From NCBI RefSeq assembly GCF_026153205.1, contig NZ_JAPFBW010000008.1:62001-126000 (forward strand): a stretch of 64,000 nt of DNA, given 5' to 3'. Each line of letters begins with the position of its first letter. The first letter of the stretch is position 1. Below are positions 16,661 to 25,486 of the stretch, piece after piece. The stretch comes from Aquabacterium sp. A7-Y (GTDB taxonomy: Bacteria > Pseudomonadota > Gammaproteobacteria > Burkholderiales > Burkholderiaceae_C). A model generated the notes under the pieces. That model was not told the origin of the DNA and ran no database searches. It was given only the letters and a program-made list of their open reading frames with translations. Position numbers and translations under genes: made by a program.

Positions 16661-17788
16661 TCAAACGTGAAACAGGACCGAGGCGTCAAGATCCTGAAGG
16701 TTTTCTTCGCCGAGGGTCAATCCCAGTCGCTGTATCACGAGATCCGCCATGTCATCCTTCAAGCCCCGATCGCCGTCGTGGTTCAGCCTTCTATTCACAG
16801 CGCCTGCAATGAGATCTGCGAGTTGGACAAAGAGAGAGTGCTTGGAGGAAACGGTTTGGATCTGAGCTATTTTCAGGCTCTCCCCGTGCATTCGCTCATA
16901 TGCTTGTCCGACGGTTTCCTTCATCTCGCCCAAAGTGAATTGATCCAGCGACTGCTCTTCGTCCAGCGTCACCTCCACGAAACGAGGGAGTTGCATTCTT
17001 CCTGTCTGCACTTCGTGGTTAGCTCCCCGGATGAGCATCGTCTCGTGCAGTTTCCGGAGCACCTCTTCGATGCTTCTTCTTGTCCTGGCACGTTCGACTG
17101 CTATGACCTTGAAGCTGAGGAACTCGCGATGGGCAACGACGAGATCCAGAAACTGCGCAAGTAAATCACCATCCTGCTTGCCCAGTCTTGCGAAATGAAT
17201 TTCTCGCTTGTCCCATGCCGAGCTTTTCTTCCAGCGTGAAATCGGCTCTGCAACCTTGAATACACTCCGACCTGTAAGCGCCCAAACCGCTGCAACAATG
17301 ACAAACCTATGATTCTTTCCCGTCTCGTCCGCGAACACATGAACGATGTTTCGAGGCACGGTTTCGCTCAGAATCTCCTCCTTCAAGTCATCCTCGTTCT
17401 TCCTTCGATGGCGGCGAATCTTCTCGTCGGCGATGAATAGCCTGTACTCGTTCTGGATTTTAGCTCTTGCACGAACGATCAGGTGGAAGCGTTCAAGCCG
17501 GAATAGATCCGCAGGCAGTATCCCTTCAGTCTTGTATACATCCGCCTGAAAGCTCTCCCAGTAGCGGATGGCAAGCGTCACGTCGCTGTTCCTGGCGGCT
17601 GGGTACAAGTTCAAAACGGAGGCCACGCGAGCGATCAGCGTGCTGAAATCTTGAGCCGCCACCGAGTTGATCAGAGCAGCCTTCTCTCGTTCGATACGAG
17701 CGAGCTTCGCTACAAGTTTTGGGTCTGCCGGTGAAGCTGCGTCGGCCTCCTCTACTGGCATCTGTGGGTTCGGTTCTTGATCGGGCAT
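16661..17788 (-). CDS. DUF3800-like protein
   Basis: The 375-residue protein has a charged helical N-terminal half, then VHVFADETGKNHRFVIVAAV (about residues 150-169). It closes with SKHSLFVQLADLIAGAVNRR. An acidic DE near the start and a QLADL(I/V)AG near the end define DUF3800, an RNase H-like fold often found in mobile and defence contexts. The ATG at 17788 has GGAGG 6 bases upstream. Base composition is lower in GC than the metabolic genes nearby, consistent with transfer. It lies about 400 bases downstream of a coiled-coil protein on the same strand; together they may form a module. Confidence 0.75.
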   Translation of the reverse strand: MPDQEPNPQMPVEEADAASPADPKLVAKLARIEREKAALINSVAAQDFSTLIARVASVLNLYPAARNSDVTLAIRYWESFQADVYKTEGILPADLFRLERFHLIVRARAKIQNEYRLFIADEKIRRHRRKNEDDLKEEILSETVPRNIVHVFADETGKNHRFVIVAAVWALTGRSVFKVAEPISRWKKSSAWDKREIHFARLGKQDGDLLAQFLDLVVAHREFLSFKVIAVERARTRRSIEEVLRKLHETMLIRGANHEVQTGRMQLPRFVEVTLDEEQSLDQFTLGEMKETVGQAYERMHGESLKIAQIQTVSSKHSLFVQLADLIAGAVNRRLNHDGDRGLKDDMADLVIQRLGLTLGEENLQDLDASVLFHV

Positions 17789-18180
17789 TGTCCCCTCCAG
17801 CGGCGGCCCCGTGTTTCCATTGAGGGCCACCAATGCAGTCGGTTAAACAAAAAACTCAAGACAACCTTGGACGACGTCTCGCGCATGGATCGCCGGTCCT
17901 TGCCTTTACAGCTCAGCTTCTGCGGCTCGCCCAAAACACAAGATTGCACGGAGTCGTCTCTGCAATGTTCAACAAGACCAAGCGGTGTCCTAGCCAGCCC
18001 GACTACCGCCGAAAAAGCGTCACGCAAGGGGGCGCCAAGGAACACAACCAGGCTCGTGCCTAGTGTCGGGCGCTCGAAGTAACTGCACTCATCTTCCCCC
18101 GCGCATAGCCAGGAAAGACGAGGCTGCCAGTCCGGTCGAATAAGTACAAAACTAAGTACAAAACTGATCAGCGCACGACA
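17789..18180. other. 392-base gap between the two module genes
   Basis: No coding frame is convincing. Near its end is an exact tandem repeat of TAAGTACAAAAC (18141-18152 and 18153-18164), just past the stop of the coiled-coil gene. The size of the gap suggests that the DUF3800 gene has its own promoter here. Confidence 0.45.
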
Positions 18181-19584
18181 CTAGAACAAAGCTTTATTGA
18201 TATCGCTGGCCATGTTCTTGCCCGCACGATGGTCGCTAGTCGTCTTGGGTAACGCGAAGGTGTATCGGCCGTCGCCCTGAAATACCATCTTGTAGTGCTT
18301 GCCGTCTTCGGAAATATCGAAACCAATTCGGGCCAGCGCGTTTCGGGTGCGGCCATCCATATCGCGATAGGTCTTGAAGAGCGACTTAACCGCTTCCTGC
18401 AGTTCCTGTCTCGCCCCAGAGGCGGGATTCGCTTTCAGAAGATCACGGAGGATGTGCTGGCGCCTGCTCCCCTCTAGTGCAGCTCGGCTCGCGTCGCAGA
18501 TTGCATCAATTACAATGTCACGAATTTCGTGCTCGTAGAGGTCCTGCTCCTCTCCCTGTCGAAGAAGGCCGCCTTCGTTGACCTCATCGGAGGAAGACAG
18601 TCTTCGGATTTCAGCAGTCAACCGAGCGATATCCTGCTCGGCATCCGCGATACATGCTTGCTTGGCTGCGATGTCAGCGTCAAATGCATCTATGTAGGCT
18701 TGCAACTCTGTGGAGCCGACCGCCTTTAGCTGATCGAACTTAAATTTAGCTACTGTCTCCTTTAGATGACTCCAGGTGCAGTGGGTTCGTTGGCGACGAT
18801 TCGAAAGTGCGACTCGAATGTCCTTCGCCACGTCGACTTCCAGGACACGACGATTCCGCACCGACTCATTGCAAAAATAGGCTCTACGAGCCGCGGAGTT
18901 GGGCCAGTAAACGCCGACAGTGCCACCAAACACGTTGCGTGACTTGGTCAACGCTTTAACACGATAAGAAAACTCGCGGCTCGGCTCAACTACAACATGC
19001 GCCATACCGGAGACGTGCTTCGCAAGCTGATCGGGCTTAACGAGGTGGCCGTCCTTGTAGCCAGCGCTGATGTAGACGATAGGAAGGGTGTTCCGAGCAG
19101 TTCCGAGGATCAGAGCCGCGGCAATCGGCTCATCTCCCGCCGAAAGCCTGAAGGGCCTGTCGGCGATCGGTATTTCACCATCCTCCCCTCCTCCGAGTGC
19201 CTCAAGGGCTTGGCGAATGAAATAGGGCTTTTTTGGTGGTGGCAGTCGAACTGCAGTGTGGAGGGCTTCACAGGTCACTTGGAGACTGAGAAGGTGCTTG
19301 TCCGGCGCTTTAAGGGTGACGATAGAAGTCGTCCATGCAAGGTCGTCCTCAGTCCGTTCATAACGAAGACCACCAATCTCATAGTCGGCAGCTAGAGCAT
19401 GAGCCAGTTCAACTCGCTCCATACCAAAAGCGACCACACGCTCACTGTTCTGCGGAAGGTCTTGAAGGTCCGATTCGGGAATGCTCGTGTGGGGGCTGCC
19501 AGTTACCCACGCGCATGCGAGGCATAGGACCTCAGCAACGGAGTTCTTGGGGTCAATCGGGAACTCGGTCGAAAAATTGGCCAT
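18181..19584 (-). CDS. unknown coiled-coil protein, candidate defence protein
   Basis: I do not recognise this 467-residue protein. Residues about 160-260 form an alpha/beta region (LPIVYISAGYKDG ... AHVVVEPSREFSYRVK ... VFGGTVGVYWPNSAAR). Residues about 295-335 are a coiled coil (DIAAKQACIADAEQDIARLT). The last 55 residues form a small domain with DGKHYKMVFQGDGRYTFALP followed by SDHRAGKNMASDI. There is no signal peptide or membrane helix. Modular architecture, low-GC composition, a DUF3800 neighbour and an IS701 element 400 bases away fit a defence or mobile gene, but that is inference. Confidence 0.6.
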   Translation of the reverse strand: MANFSTEFPIDPKNSVAEVLCLACAWVTGSPHTSIPESDLQDLPQNSERVVAFGMERVELAHALAADYEIGGLRYERTEDDLAWTTSIVTLKAPDKHLLSLQVTCEALHTAVRLPPPKKPYFIRQALEALGGGEDGEIPIADRPFRLSAGDEPIAAALILGTARNTLPIVYISAGYKDGHLVKPDQLAKHVSGMAHVVVEPSREFSYRVKALTKSRNVFGGTVGVYWPNSAARRAYFCNESVRNRRVLEVDVAKDIRVALSNRRQRTHCTWSHLKETVAKFKFDQLKAVGSTELQAYIDAFDADIAAKQACIADAEQDIARLTAEIRRLSSSDEVNEGGLLRQGEEQDLYEHEIRDIVIDAICDASRAALEGSRRQHILRDLLKANPASGARQELQEAVKSLFKTYRDMDGRTRNALARIGFDISEDGKHYKMVFQGDGRYTFALPKTTSDHRAGKNMASDINKALF

Positions 19585-19595
19585 ACGCTAGCCTG

Positions 19596-19703
19596 GTGGT
19601 GAAAGCCTCTGAGAAGCCGACCTTGGTCTTGACCGGCAAAAATAGCTTAAGGGACGAGCAGATCCGCGACTACGCGCAAGCTTACGGAATTATTGAGAAG
19701 TGA
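19596..19703 (+). pseudogene. 35-residue reading-frame remnant
   Basis: A short plus-strand frame reads VVKASEKPTLVLTGKNSLRD and then EQIRDYAQAYGIIEK before a stop. It looks protein-like, but it begins 12 bases from the start of the divergent coiled-coil gene and has no start region of its own. It is probably the C-terminal end of a lost gene. I cannot name the family. Confidence 0.35.
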
Positions 19704-19890
19704 GACTTATTGGGCAATGCGGGACAACGAGAAGACAGGGACGCACACCGAACGAGCCCAAGTAGCAGGCGACCTCTCGAGGAGCGACTTACGCAGCCTC
19801 TTCCCTTACTTCCACCACAGCCAAGACCCGGACAGACAAAGCGGGCGCATACGTAAACGCGAAAGGCAGGAATCCGCGCTGTGGAGCGTG
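19697..19890. repeat. degenerate copy of the 21.5-21.67 kb upstream region
   Basis: Segments such as GAGAAGTGAGACTT(A/T)TTGGGCA, TACTTCCACC, CAAGACCCG and CAAAGCGGGCGCA occur in the same order here and at about 21487-21670, in front of the unknown gene at 21671. This copy lacks the gene. The IS701 element sits between the two copies. Confidence 0.65.
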
Positions 19891-19978
19891 GACAGCGCTC
19901 GACGCGGTGGAGGTCCGCCCGACGCAATCCTGACTCTAGCGGCCATGCGCAGATCTGCTGCGTAGCACACCGCGCTAG

Positions 19979-21440
19979 TACTACGGCCGTACTTGAACTT
20001 TTCGCCGTAGCGCCGATAGTCGGCAAATGACCTGACTCGACAGAAGGCGCCATGGAAGCGACCGAAGTTCAGGCAGTACCGCCGCAAGTGCAGCACGAGG
20101 TGGCGCGGTGGGAGGCTCACTTGCAGCAGGTGAGCGAGGCGATCGGTGCGCGATTTGCGCGCTCGGAAGCGCGCACGCATGCAGCGGCCTATTTGCGCGG
20201 GCTGCTGGGGCCGGTGCAGCGCAAGAACGGGTGGCAACTGGCGGAGGCGGCCGGCGATGCCACGCCGGGGGCCATACAGCACTTGCTGAGTCGCTCGGTG
20301 TGGGATGCCGACGCGGTGCGAGATGATCTGCGCGACTACGTCGTGAAGCACCTGGGGCAACGCCAGGCGGTGCTGGTGGTCGACGAAACGGGCTTTCTCA
20401 AGAAGGGCCGGCACTCTGCGGGCGTGCAGCGTCAGTACAGCGGCACGGCCGGGCGCATCGAGAACTGCCAGATCGGCGTGTTCCTGGCCTATGTGAGCGA
20501 GCAGGGTCATGCCTTTATCGACCGCGAGCTTTACCTTCCCAAGAGCTGGACCGACGATCCTGATCGCTGCCGCAAGGCAGGGGTGCCACCCGAGCGGGCG
20601 TTCGCCACGAAGCCGCAGATCGCACAGCGCATGCTGCAGCGAGCCTTGCAAGCTGGGCTACCTTTTGGGTGGGTAGCCGGCGACGAGGTCTACGGCAATG
20701 ACCGCAGCCTGCGCGTATGGCTGGAGCAGAACCAGCGCCCTTATGTCATGGCGATTGCCTCCAATAGTTATGTGATGCGCGAGAGCACGCGCAACCAACA
20801 TGCGGCGACTGCCTCGCAGGACATCCGGGCATCGCAGTGGCGGCGCCTGTCGGCCGGCGACGGCGCCAAGGGCCCCCGTTTGTACGACTGGGCGTGGCTG
20901 CCCCTGCTCAGCTGGGGGACCGCCCTGCAGCGTGGGCTGCTGGTACGCCGCAGCCTGGGTGAGGCGGCTGAACTCGCCTACTACGCCGTCTACGCCCCCT
21001 TCCATACCCCGCTGCAGGTCTTGGCGCACGTGGCTGGCAGACGCTGGGCCATCGAAGAGTCGTTCGAAAACAGCAAGCAACTCGTTGGCCTCGACCAGTA
21101 CGAGGTGCGCAGTTGGACCGGCTGGTATCGGCACATCACATTGGCCCTGTTGGCCCATGCCTGCCTGAGCGTCCTGCGCGCCAACGCCATCCAGCTGGAC
21201 TTCAAAAAGGGGGGCGCGGCCGAAAAGGAACGCTCTTCGCTGCAGGCCTTCAAGGCACACAGGGGGTTACGTGCCGCTGACCGTCCCCGAAGTGCGGCGT
21301 CTTCTTGTGGCGCTGCTGCGCCTTCCTGCGCCACCACCTGCACACGCCCTCGCTTGGTCGTACTGGCGCCGACACCATCAGGCTCGTGCTAAAGCCTGCC
21401 ACTGGCGTCGAAGGCGACGCAAGAAACTACGACTGTAGTA
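19979..21440 (+). mobile_element. IS701-family insertion sequence
   Basis: The element carries a single transposase frame. Its ends are related inverted repeats: left TACTACGGCCGTACTT (from 19979) against the complement of the right end TACTACAGTCGTAGTT (ending 21440). The flanking tetramers are CTAG (19975-19978) and TTAG (21441-21444). Both fit YTAR, the target reported for IS701-family elements, but they differ at one base, so the target duplication has mutated or the ends recombined. Confidence 0.75.
20052..21438 (+). pseudogene. IS701-family transposase, frameshifted near the 3' end
   Basis: The frame has the DDE landmarks VLVVDETGFLKKG, GWVAGDEVYG and GRRWAIEESFENSK. After residue 405 or so the sequence becomes nonsense and stops at 21392. 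Removing one G from the GGGGG run at 21262-21266 restores GYVPLTVPEVRRLLVALLRL and a natural basic end at 21438. The extra G is therefore an inactivating mutation or, less likely, a programmed slip. The ATG at 20052 is the likely start. Confidence 0.85.
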
Positions 21441-21670
21441 TTAGAGGCACGGCCCGGTTGCAGCCACGAGCCCGTTCACCGAATTCAGGAGAAGTGAGAC
21501 TTTTTGGGCAGTGTGCGAAAAGCGGAGCCCATTGAAGCAACCAGCGATTTCCGCCTTCGAGCAGCCCCGCGCTTGCGGGAGACGAAGCGCGCAGCTTCTT
21601 TCCTATACTTCCACCGCTGCAAGACCCGATCAAAGCGGGCGCACACATCAACGCCATAGGGAGGAATAAC

Positions 21671-22153
21671 GTGAGTAGCATCGTCATCGTCAGCCCGGTC
21701 GATATCCCGGACTCCGAACTTCTCTTCGACGAGGAAGAGACCCAGCAGATCCTTCGGTTCTTCTGGCCCGACTTGCGCAGCAGGATCGACGGCATGGAAG
21801 TCACCCACAGCGTCCGGCGCTTTGCACAGCAGATCCTGATCGCAGGCATCGACTCCAGCTACGCCCTCGGTTTCATGCAGACGCTCATGGAGACTTTCGC
21901 TCGGCCGCAGGCGGGCTTCAAGGGCCTCCTCAAAATGGGGAAGAAGTTGGCCCAGCGCTACATGAAACACTGGTGGAAACACGCCAAGCAAAGCGATCTG
22001 GAGAACCCGCGCGTCGCGGAGGCGGTCCGCCGCGCCATCGCCTACAACTTCAGACAGAGCATCGACATGGTCATCAACGAGGTCAACGCTCGGCCTATCC
22101 TCGCGCCTTTTCAGGTGGCCGGGACTTTCACCGTCTTCTGGGGCAGCGCGTGA
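21671..22153 (+). CDS. unknown 160-residue protein
   Basis: The start is GTG with GGAGG 6 bases upstream. The protein is soluble and mostly helical: acidic N-terminus (DIPDSELLFDEEETQQILRF), a basic central helix (KMGKKLAQRYMKHWWKHAKQ) and a hydrophobic end (PFQVAGTFTVFWGSA). I do not recognise it. Its stop overlaps the start of an ankyrin-repeat gene by 4 bases, so they are co-translated. Pieces of this locus recur at 19.7 kb and 26.3 kb, so it belongs to a local repeat family. Confidence 0.7.
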   Translation: MSSIVIVSPVDIPDSELLFDEEETQQILRFFWPDLRSRIDGMEVTHSVRRFAQQILIAGIDSSYALGFMQTLMETFARPQAGFKGLLKMGKKLAQRYMKHWWKHAKQSDLENPRVAEAVRRAIAYNFRQSIDMVINEVNARPILAPFQVAGTFTVFWGSA

Positions 22154-22683
22154 GCAAGCGCCTCAAGATCTTGACCTTGGTCGTCATCGCCGGCCTCGCG
22201 GCTGGCGGTGCTGCGGGCGTTGTCGAGCTGAAGCGTACCGATGCCCTCATCCTTCAGGGATGCGCCGACACCGGCAGGCCGGTGGTCTCCGCGGTCTGCG
22301 ACTGGGGGCTTTACCGCTTCCACCCCACCGCCGAAGAGGTGGCGTCGATGAATCGCACGGCCGGCGCGATGTTCCCATTGCAGCGCGAAAGCGAGACCGA
22401 AGCAAGGCGGCTGCTGAAGCACTATCTCGGCGCCGGGTTGGACATCAATGCCGTCGATGAGCGAATCCCCGTCAAGTGGACGGCCCTGCACGCCATGGCG
22501 TCGGAGCCCAACGCGACCGCTGTGCGCATCCTTCTCGAGAGCGGAGCGAAAGCAGACCTTCGCGACGCGAAAGGCAGAACGCCAGCGGATGTGGCTCGTG
22601 AACGTGCGCAGCGGAACCCGCAGGAGGGCCACGACAAGGTGCTGCAACTGCTCGAAGCAGCGCAGCGCCCGGCTGCCCAGTGA
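22150..22683 (+). CDS. ankyrin-repeat protein with N-terminal membrane anchor
   Basis: Starting at the overlapping GTG (22150), the 177-residue product has a membrane anchor or signal at residues 5-26 (ILTLVVIAGLAAGGAAGVV). After it come ankyrin-type repeats, seen in WTALHAMASEPNATAVRILL and SGAKADLRDAKGRTPADVA. The domain probably lies in the periplasm. Ankyrin proteins of this size often act as inhibitors or immunity partners of a neighbouring protein; here the partner would be the 160-residue protein. That is inference. Confidence 0.8.
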   Translation: MSKRLKILTLVVIAGLAAGGAAGVVELKRTDALILQGCADTGRPVVSAVCDWGLYRFHPTAEEVASMNRTAGAMFPLQRESETEARRLLKHYLGAGLDINAVDERIPVKWTALHAMASEPNATAVRILLESGAKADLRDAKGRTPADVARERAQRNPQEGHDKVLQLLEAAQRPAAQ

Positions 22684-22786
22684 CCCGGCCGGGCAGTCCA
22701 CCGCCCATCCGCTGAGCCAGTGCATGGAAAGACGACACCTCGTTTCTTCAGCGCCTCAAGGGGCTGGCGGCGAAGGCCGTGGCGGA

Positions 22787-23058
22787 ATGAGCGCAGCGCA
22801 AGAGAGAAGCATGAGGACCGGGCTGTCGGTCAAGAGCCTTTTCATCGCTGTCGCCGCCGTTCTGAACGAAGGCGAAGGCCTGCTTCAACCGCTCCAGGAA
22901 GTGCCGCCCGAGGTCACCGAGGAGGAGCACTTGTCGGAACGCGTGATGGACATCGACCGCGCGCTGGCGAGTTGGCGGATGCCTATGAGGCCCGCCGCAT
23001 CGAGGAGCCTTCGTATCCGGACTTCGGGACGCTCGCTGCGTCGGTCTCTGCGGAGTGA
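22787..23058 (+). pseudogene. small gene with a frameshift
   Basis: From ATG 22787 or 22811 the frame reads SVKSLFIAVAAVLNEGEGLL ... SERVMDIDRALA. The natural continuation ELADAYEARRIEEPSYPDFG ... AASVSAE then stop lies in the next frame. One missing base near 22970 accounts for the break. The intact product would be about 80-90 residues. Upstream, a third frame ends DDTSFLQRLKGLAAKAVAE and its stop overlaps this ATG, which suggests a lost preceding gene. The family is not recognised. Confidence 0.6.
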
Positions 23059-23155
23059 AAATCCGTTCAAGCCATGGAGACCTCACCGGGCAGCGCCCGA
23101 ACGAATCACGCCCGGGCTCCGCTTGGCAGCAGCCCCCACCCTCACAGTACTTCGA

Positions 23156-23476
23156 ATGATTGACCGAGTTGTCCTTGCTGGCCCGAAGGCCCGCAGAATC
23201 CTCCATCTGGCCTTGTTCCAACTGGTCGGCTATGTTGTCCTTGCCGGCGCGGCGATCGCAGCGGAGCCGTACTCCTGCAAAGGAGGCGGCACGGCCTACT
23301 TCTGGCTGGGCATCGTCTTCCTGCTCGCTGCGACCGCAGCATGGGCGGTCTGGGGCAGAGAGGCGCTGCGCTGGTGGCTGGCCCTCGTATTGCCCGTCCA
23401 GATGGCACTCACCGTCGTTGCATGGGCCTACTTCTACGACGCAGCCGGCATTCAGTTCATGTGCCGATTGTTTTGA
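23156..23476 (+). CDS. small integral membrane protein
   Basis: The 106-residue product has three hydrophobic segments: LHLALFQLVGYVVLAGAAIA, YFWLGIVFLLAATAAWAVWG and WWLALVLPVQMALTVVAWAY. It is probably an inner-membrane protein of unknown function. The ATG at 23156 precedes the first helix; no strong ribosome site is seen. It follows the frameshifted small gene. Confidence 0.6.
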   Translation: MIDRVVLAGPKARRILHLALFQLVGYVVLAGAAIAAEPYSCKGGGTAYFWLGIVFLLAATAAWAVWGREALRWWLALVLPVQMALTVVAWAYFYDAAGIQFMCRLF

Positions 23477-23619
23477 GGCGCGTCGTCGCCGCTGATCATC
23501 CGTTTTTTTTGACGACGCCAAGGCCCGGCATTCAGGTCCTCGCATTCCCGCATGGAAACAAACCGACAGCTCTCAATGTTCCGACCGGTCTCGACGGTCG
23601 GCAGTGCGCCCGGAACCGG

Positions 23620-24180
23620 CTATTTGGCGCCGCGCGTGAAGGCACCCTCCAGTGCCGCCGCAACGCGGTCCGCGTATCTGCTCTTGTGTCGCTGCTGCTG
23701 CGCGAGCAGATCGGCGAGCGAAGTGGTGTCTGGCCCCGGTTCCAGCCGCAGGTCGGGTAGGCCGAGCCGGTAGATCCAGATGTCGTTGTCTTCAAAGTCA
23801 TCGCCGCAGACCGGTCCCCGGTAACGAAGGTGGGCCCACTCAATAGAGGGGTGGCCATCGATATGCAAGCCGGCCCCGTCGACATTCACCCGCACATTCG
23901 GCTTTCGTGTTCCAGGCCGCAGCTTCAGATAATGCTGGACGACGACCTGCTCGGTGCATGCCATAAAGACGATGGCCAAGACCAGGGAGACGAGGAAGGC
24001 CATCACGACAACGATGCCGCCCAGCACCGCGCCCCAGCGCGACTTGTCCAGAGAGGCGGCGGCGTCGAACGCCCACAGGGGCAAGACGCCGGTCAAGCAG
24101 CAGAGGACAATCCCAGCGACCTGGGCAAAGGACCGTGTCCGCATCAGTCCTTGCGTCTGCTGTTCGACCGTGAATCTCAT
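23620..24180 (-). CDS. membrane protein, unknown
   Basis: Starting at ATG 24180 (MRFTVEQQTQG), the 186-residue protein has two membrane helices (VAGIVLCCLTGVLPLWAF and VVVMAFLVSLVLAIVFMACT). A soluble domain of about 105 residues follows, ending SLADLLAQQQRHKSRYADRV. The arrangement resembles membrane-anchored PH-like or EbsA-like proteins, but I cannot assign a family. The frame upstream of 24180 is GC-rich and unlike protein. Confidence 0.65.
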   Translation of the reverse strand: MRFTVEQQTQGLMRTRSFAQVAGIVLCCLTGVLPLWAFDAAASLDKSRWGAVLGGIVVVMAFLVSLVLAIVFMACTEQVVVQHYLKLRPGTRKPNVRVNVDGAGLHIDGHPSIEWAHLRYRGPVCGDDFEDNDIWIYRLGLPDLRLEPGPDTTSLADLLAQQQRHKSRYADRVAAALEGAFTRGAK

Positions 24181-24410
24181 GGCGTCGATTGTCGGTCCCC
24201 GCGGCAGCCGAGCGGTGCGGCGGCCTCCTCCCTGCCTGGGGGATAGACGCCTTGCCCCGATGCACCTCAAGGACGCCCCGCATCCGTGCCACCACGTCAC
24301 ACACAAAAAATCGGACAGGCCCGGACGTCGACTCACGACCCTGAAGCTACATCCGCTGTCCGGATCTCGCCGCCCAGAAGCTGTCGCTCGGACTCCTGTG
24401 CTTCACATAG

Positions 24411-25373
24411 CTAGCATGGGCCTACGCACCGCGCCGCCCTTTCCCCCACCCTGATCAACCGCTCCTTCAGCTCCACCGGCTCCAGCACCTCGAAATCCAC
24501 ATCGAACGCCAGCAGCCAGTAGCTCAGGTGGTCGAGCGCATGGGCGCCGCATCGCAGCAGGCAGCGCTCGTCATCGATCGCTTCGAGCAGGCCGTAGGCT
24601 GCCGGGATGCGCTGGGCCATCACCTCGCGGGGCGCGTGCAGCACGATGCGCGCTTGGGTGGGGTACGGCGACACGGCCAGTGAGCGAGAAACAAAGGCCT
24701 TGAGGTCGCCGCCTTCCGGGCCTGCGCGCGGGGGGAAATGGGCACCGGTGGTGGCGGGCGGCTGGATGCGGTCGAGGCGGAAGGTGCGCCAGTCTTCGCG
24801 CCCGCGATCCCACGCTACCAGGTACCAGCGGCTGCCGGTATGGACCACGCCTTGCGGGTCCACCCAGCGCTCGCTCGCGGCGCCGCGGATGTCGGTGTAG
24901 CTGAAGCGCACGCTGAGCTGGTCGCGGCAGGCACTGGCCAGGGCGGCGAGCAGGGTCGCGTTGATCACCGGCCCGATGCTGTCGAGCGGGGTGATGGTGG
25001 TGCGCAGAGCGTCGGCGCGTTTGCGCAGGCGAGCGGGCATCACCTGCTCGAGCTTCACGACGGCGCGCAGGGCGGTCTCTTCGATGCCGCCCACCATGCC
25101 CGAGGCGGCGGTGCGCAGCGCGATGGCCACGGCCAGCGCCTCGTCGTCGTCCAGCAGCAGCGGGGGCAGCGCCTGGCCGGGGCGGAAGGCGTAGCCGCCG
25201 GCCACGCCGCTGCTGGCCTCGATGGGGTAGCCCAGCTCACGCAGGCGGTCGATGTCGCGCCGCAGGGTGCGGGGATGGACCTGCAGCCGCTCGGCCAACT
25301 CGGCGCCGGTCCAGTGGCGGCGGGCCTGCAGCAGCGAAAGCAGGCGCAGCAGGCGGGAAGACGAGGTGAGCAT
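24411..25373 (-). CDS. YafY-type WYL-domain transcriptional regulator
   Basis: The 320-residue protein has an N-terminal DeoR-like winged helix (WTGAELAERLQVHPRTLRRD) and a WYL domain that literally contains SRWYLVAWDRGREDWRTFRL. WYL domains bind ligands or nucleic acid. It is divergent from the glutathione S-transferase gene, the usual arrangement for a YafY regulator controlling its neighbour. The ATG at 25373 (MLTSSSRLLRLL) is preferred over a GTG three codons upstream. Confidence 0.92.
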   Translation of the reverse strand: MLTSSSRLLRLLSLLQARRHWTGAELAERLQVHPRTLRRDIDRLRELGYPIEASSGVAGGYAFRPGQALPPLLLDDDEALAVAIALRTAASGMVGGIEETALRAVVKLEQVMPARLRKRADALRTTITPLDSIGPVINATLLAALASACRDQLSVRFSYTDIRGAASERWVDPQGVVHTGSRWYLVAWDRGREDWRTFRLDRIQPPATTGAHFPPRAGPEGGDLKAFVSRSLAVSPYPTQARIVLHAPREVMAQRIPAAYGLLEAIDDERCLLRCGAHALDHLSYWLLAFDVDFEVLEPVELKERLIRVGERAARCVGPC

Positions 25374-25486
25374 GCGCCGCACTCTAGCTCACATCGAGGG
25401 CGGAATCTGTCCGCAATGCTGCGTACAGTGAACCGCATCAACAACCCACCCGTGACGGCCCCGTCACTCCGCCTAAGGAGAGCCCC

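Noticed and set aside
18141-18164. CRISPR-like or iteron-like repeat
   Set aside because: Only two 12-base tandem units with no spacer; too short for a CRISPR array or iteron set.
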